Under the pieces are notes generated by a model. It was not told the DNA's origin. It did not search any database and saw only the letters and a list, made by a program, of their open reading frames with translations. Shown here piece by piece: positions 4,935-6,157 of a stretch of 6,157 nt of DNA. The stretch comes from Fimbriimonadia bacterium (GTDB taxonomy: Bacteria; Armatimonadota; Fimbriimonadia; Fimbriimonadales; Fimbriimonadaceae), in assembly GCA_029824495.1 (NCBI GenBank), contig JALGXY010000065.1, positions 1 through 6,157 on the forward strand. Direction: 5' to 3'. The translations under genes were made by a program, and so were the position numbers. Numbering within the stretch: the first letter of the stretch is position 1; each line of letters starts with the position of its first letter.

Positions 4935-6157
4935 ATGGAGCACCAGCTCGTTGCCGTAATCGACTTTGGAGGACAGTACACTCAGCTCATTGTGCGCCGA
5001 GCAAGAGAGCTCGGATGCTATGCAGAGATGGTCCCCTGGACAAAGGCCGACCAGTTCCTGAAAGAGCGCAATCCTGCGGCGGTCATCCTCAGCGGTGGGC
5101 CACAGTCCGTTCTTTCGGAAAATGCTCCTGATATCGATTTTGCAGGCCTGAAAGGAATCCCCACCCTCGGAATCTGCTACGGGCTCCAGCTAATGACGAT
5201 CCGTCAAGGCGGCAGTGTCAGCAGGAGTCAGGATAAAGAATACGGTCATCGCGAGCTGACATCGATCGAATCAGGCTCCCTGGTCTCCACGATGTCCGAC
5301 CCTCACGTCTGGATGAGCCACGGCGATCAGGTTGATGCCGTGCCAGAGGGCTTCCATATCACCGCCACCACCGCAAGCTGCCCCTTCGCCGCATTCGAGA
5401 ATGACGAGATGAAGATGTATGGCGTGCAGTTCCACCCGGAAGTCACGCACACGCCTGACGGCAAGAACCTCCTTCACTCTTTTCTGTTCGAGAAAGCCGG
5501 CTTACAAGGAGACTGGACCATGGGCAGCTTCATCCAGGACTCGATCGAAGCGATTCGAAAGGAGGTTGGTGACAAGAGGGTGCTCTGTGGGGTCTCGGGT
5601 GGAGTCGATTCGAGCGTCGCTGCTGCCCTGCTGACCGAAGCGATCGGTGATCAGCTCACCTGCGTCTTTATCGACCACGGCCTGCTGAGAAAGAACGAGG
5701 CTGAGCAGGTGATAGACGTTTTCTCGTCGCAGCTCCACCCCAATCTGGTGGCGATCAACGCCAAAGAGAGCTTTCTTAGAGAATTGAAAGGCGTTACAGA
5801 TCCAGAAAGAAAGCGCAAGATTATCGGCGAGCAGTTTGTAGTCGCTTTTGAAGAACACTCAAACGAACTCGACAACTGCGACTTCCTGGCTCAAGGCACC
5901 CTCTACCCAGACGTCATCGAGTCGGGCTCCGATACGGCCTCTACGATCAAAACCCACCACAACGTTGGCGGCCTCCCCGACTGGATGAACCTTAAGCTTA
6001 TTGAACCGCTGCGTTGGCTCTTTAAGGATGAGGTGCGAAATGTTGGTCGAGAGCTGGGGCTTCCTGATGAAATGGTCGATCGCGAGCCATTTCCCGGCCC
6101 GGGCTTGGCAGTGAGAATCCTTGGCGAAGTCACCCAGGAGCGGATCACCATTGTCCA
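4935..6157 (+). CDS. guaA: GMP synthase (glutamine-hydrolysing), 3' end outside window
   Basis: It converts XMP to GMP using ATP and glutamine, the last step of guanine nucleotide synthesis; cytoplasmic. The frame is open from ATG 4935 to the window edge: 407 residues of the usual 510-525. The class I amidotransferase domain has FGGQYTQLIVRR (11-22), ILSGGPQSV (51-59), GICYGLQL with nucleophile C81, MSHGDQV (127-133) and FHPEVTHT with H167 and E169. The ATP pyrophosphatase domain has the PP-loop SGGVDSSVAAALL (221-233), FIDHGLLR (245-252), LAQGTLYPDVIES (318-330), KTHHNVGGLP (339-348) and EPFPGPGLAVR (384-394). The C-terminal dimerisation domain, about 105 residues, is mostly missing because the window ends. 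All catalytic motifs are intact. The gene is divergent from dnaB. An in-frame TTG at 4926 is an alternative start with a better ribosome site. No frameshift or stop is present in the visible part. Confidence 0.97.
   Translation, partial: MEHQLVAVIDFGGQYTQLIVRRARELGCYAEMVPWTKADQFLKERNPAAVILSGGPQSVLSENAPDIDFAGLKGIPTLGICYGLQLMTIRQGGSVSRSQDKEYGHRELTSIESGSLVSTMSDPHVWMSHGDQVDAVPEGFHITATTASCPFAAFENDEMKMYGVQFHPEVTHTPDGKNLLHSFLFEKAGLQGDWTMGSFIQDSIEAIRKEVGDKRVLCGVSGGVDSSVAAALLTEAIGDQLTCVFIDHGLLRKNEAEQVIDVFSSQLHPNLVAINAKESFLRELKGVTDPERKRKIIGEQFVVAFEEHSNELDNCDFLAQGTLYPDVIESGSDTASTIKTHHNVGGLPDWMNLKLIEPLRWLFKDEVRNVGRELGLPDEMVDREPFPGPGLAVRILGEVTQERITIV

Noticed and set aside
5502..5858. 118-codon minus-strand frame inside guaA
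   Set aside because: It is opposite the conserved PP-loop region of GMP synthase and is explained as a shadow frame.
1..6157. Undescribed multi-gene system, mobile element, CRISPR array or tRNA
   Set aside because: Apart from the 108-bp divergent region, every stretch is explained by housekeeping or known-family genes. I saw no terminal inverted repeats, repeat-spacer pattern, integrase or transposase motif, or cloverleaf sequence.

Overview
The window is an ordinary bacterial chromosomal segment with a GC content in the mid-50s percent by eye. It is densely packed with genes and holds no mobile element, CRISPR array or RNA gene that I can see. The core proteins (DNA polymerase III delta, DnaB, GMP synthase) are clearly bacterial. 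Their divergence from the usual proteobacterial and Firmicute sequences, together with the DUF58-transglutaminase gene pair, suggests a less-studied phylum. Armatimonadota (Fimbriimonadia-like) is a guess from sequence flavour only, not a result.

Left block, plus strand, 1-3387. The window opens inside the last quarter of a DUF58 (von Willebrand A-like) gene. It overlaps by 4 bp (ATGA) a TgpA-like membrane transglutaminase gene. The transglutaminase is split by an apparent frameshift into an N-terminal membrane half (313-1311) and a catalytic half (open from 1250, first start codon 1292, stop 2254). Eight bases later comes holA, the clamp-loader delta subunit. The tight spacing suggests one operon. 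DUF58 and transglutaminase genes normally sit beside a MoxR-type AAA ATPase gene, which would be expected just upstream of the window.

Middle block, minus strand, 4826-3384: dnaB, the replicative helicase. It converges on holA so tightly that the two stop codons overlap within the four bases CTAA, leaving no room for an intergenic terminator. The helicase core is intact, with a few changes in normally conserved motifs.

Right block: a 108-bp divergent intergenic region (4827-4934) must carry the promoters of dnaB and of guaA. guaA (GMP synthase, plus strand) runs off the right edge with about four fifths of the protein visible. It has both the glutamine amidotransferase triad and the ATP pyrophosphatase loop.

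I did not find a novel multi-gene system. The observations most worth a second look are the frameshift in the transglutaminase gene, the overlapping stops of holA and dnaB, and the poorly defined translation signals around the dnaB/guaA divergent region.
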